Positions 5,225-5,777 of a stretch of 5,777 nucleotides of DNA are shown here, piece by piece. The notes under the pieces are model-generated. The model did no database searches, was not told the origin of the DNA, and was given only the letters and a program-made list of their open reading frames with translations. Positions within the stretch are counted from its first letter, which is position 1, and every line of letters starts with the position of its first letter. Location: positions 1-5,777 of the forward strand of contig JAFDZJ010000088.1 of assembly GCA_018266965.1 (NCBI GenBank), written 5' to 3'. The translations under genes and the position numbers were made by a program. This DNA comes from Bacteroidota bacterium (GTDB taxonomy: Bacteria; Bacteroidota; Bacteroidia; Flavobacteriales; Weeksellaceae).

Positions 5225-5408
5225 GGCCGGGGCTTTATGCAGGTGGGGATTAGTATTCCTTCAGCCCAACCGACGGTCACCTCATTTTTTATTTTGATTT
5301 CTGAAAGTATGAATAAAAGTTGATAGTAAAATGTCAGCCCACCGCTGCCCAACAGTGAACTACTGCCCATCGAGTTCCGTCCCGCCCCACTTGCATAAAA
5401 CCCTTGTT
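5222..5408. repeat. attC-like palindromic site 6
   Basis: A 187 bp element from AAC (5222-5224) to GTT (5406-5408). The left arm GGGCTTTATGCAGGTGGGG (5230-5248) pairs with the right arm CCCCACTTGCATAAAACCC (5385-5403), 17 of 19. It shares its TTTATGCAGG arm with site 5, differing by matching changes where site 5 has GTTGGG/CCCAAC and site 6 has GTGGGG/CCCCAC. The interior shows TTCCTTCAGCCCAACC, GTCAGCCCACC and TTCCGTCCCGCCCC versions of the shared motif. Confidence 0.82.
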
Positions 5409-5459
5409 GTATGCATGTAGCTCTTACATCCATCTGTCTATTGTCAAAAGAATTGTTTA

Positions 5460-5777
5460 TTAATGTCTTGGTAAAATGTCAATGTGATTTATTGAACCGT
5501 CTTGCAATGATTTTATAAAAAAACTTTGTCAATTACTTTCAGCTCGGTTAATGTATTGTCTCGTCAATGGCTTGAATTTATTACTATGTCCCAAAATTAC
5601 AAATGCAAAACCTTGTCATGTAAAACAGCAAAAAATAAAAAATTAATTGCAAGAACAGTTTCATATTATCTAAAAAGAAAAGTTCTTTGCGAAATTGAAA
5701 TCATTTTTTAGTGTGTGATTGTTTCCATTTATTTCTGCGAACTTTCAACTTAATGATGTCAAACTAATGCTGTAAAA
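5460..5777 (-). pseudogene. Possible decayed 3' end of a cassette G gene
   Basis: The 5409-5777 region contains no intact gene I can support. One minus-strand frame, however, yields protein-like segments separated by stops: KFAEINGNNHTLKNDF (about 5744-5700), then QGFAFVILGHSNKFKPLTRQ (about 5615-5556, running on as YINRAESN), a TGA, and QSFFIKSLQDGSINHIDILP (about 5528-5469), ending in a TAATAA double stop at 5457-5462. That stop is about 50 bp from the GTT of site 6, in line with gene ends in the other cassettes. The frame also holds TAG, TAA and several TGA codons, so if it was a gene it is broken by both substitutions and probably frameshifts. Alternatives are a non-coding cassette or chance. 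Confidence 0.3.

Larger units (their letters stand above)
1..5777. mobile_element. Integron-like gene cassette array (partial, both ends open)
   Basis: Seen: six palindromic elements of about 190 bp alternate with one- or two-gene blocks, all genes on the minus strand, with 9-40 bp between stop codon and element and 10-50 bp between start codon and element (about 95 bp for higB). Short inverted arms unique to each block flank each block. Known: integron cassettes consist of a promoterless gene plus an attC site whose outer R'/R'' arms pair and which recombines at G^TTRRRY. Inference: this is an array built by attC-like recombination, each block being one cassette. No integrase, attI or Pc promoter lies in the window, so the recombinase is unknown. 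The orientation giving the usual start-next-to-crossover layout is the minus strand. Confidence 0.72.

Noticed and set aside
293..5408. The palindromic elements as a CRISPR array, MITEs or simple terminators
   Set aside because: Spacing and unit size exclude CRISPR. MITE insertion would give direct target duplications rather than inverted matches across genes. A loop of over 100 nt and conserved interior motifs do not fit terminators.
5191..5433. N-terminal extension of the GldM-like frame to 5433
   Set aside because: It crosses all of site 6 and would place a clean signal peptide in the middle of a protein.
5526..5711. A 61-codon + strand frame with a TTG start
   Set aside because: It has no recognisable motif or start context and runs opposite to all other genes; the minus frame ending at TAATAA looks slightly better, though neither is firm.

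Overview
The window looks like accessory DNA from a member of the Bacteroidota. It is AT-rich and the genes lack obvious Shine-Dalgarno sites. One promoter matches the TAnnTTTG -7 box of that phylum. One gene encodes a free-standing domain resembling the C-terminal part of the gliding/type IX secretion protein GldM, which is confined to that phylum. Every gene I can support lies on the minus strand.

The dominant feature is the architecture. Six intergenic elements of nearly constant size (186-192 bp from AAC to GTT, at 293-482, 1245-1435, 2637-2824, 3396-3587, 4347-4532 and 5222-5408) separate one- or two-gene blocks. Each element is a long imperfect palindrome with about 19-20 bp stem arms. 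The arm sequences differ between elements, but the left and right arms of each element still pair. The flanks outside AAC and GTT do not match across the element. They match in inverted orientation across the neighbouring gene block (10/10, 14/15, 12/13, 14/15, and about 14/15 with one gap for the five complete blocks). This is what integron-type gene cassettes leave after G^TT strand exchange, where the cassette's own attC is split between its two ends. I therefore read the window as part of an integron-like cassette array with unusually long attC-like sites. No integrase is present here.

Cassettes from left to right: (A, partial) a SmpA/BamE-like lipoprotein; (B) a higBA toxin-antitoxin pair with its own promoter; (C) a uracil-DNA-glycosylase-superfamily protein overlapping a GNAT acetyltransferase; (D) a secreted protein of unknown function interrupted by an in-frame TAG; (E) a lipoprotein followed by a small soluble protein, both of unknown function; (F) a secreted GldM C-terminal-like protein; (G, partial) a stretch with no intact gene, possibly the decayed 3' end of one. 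Reading frames start 10-50 bp from an element and end 9-40 bp from the next, so most cassettes have little room for a promoter of their own. The cargo is typical of integron cassettes: a toxin-antitoxin module, small acetyltransferase, DNA repair-type enzyme and exported proteins of unknown function.

A second genome-scale signal is a strong strand bias of the tetramer TGTC (GACA on the coding strand) in the cassette bodies, including the non-coding end of the window.
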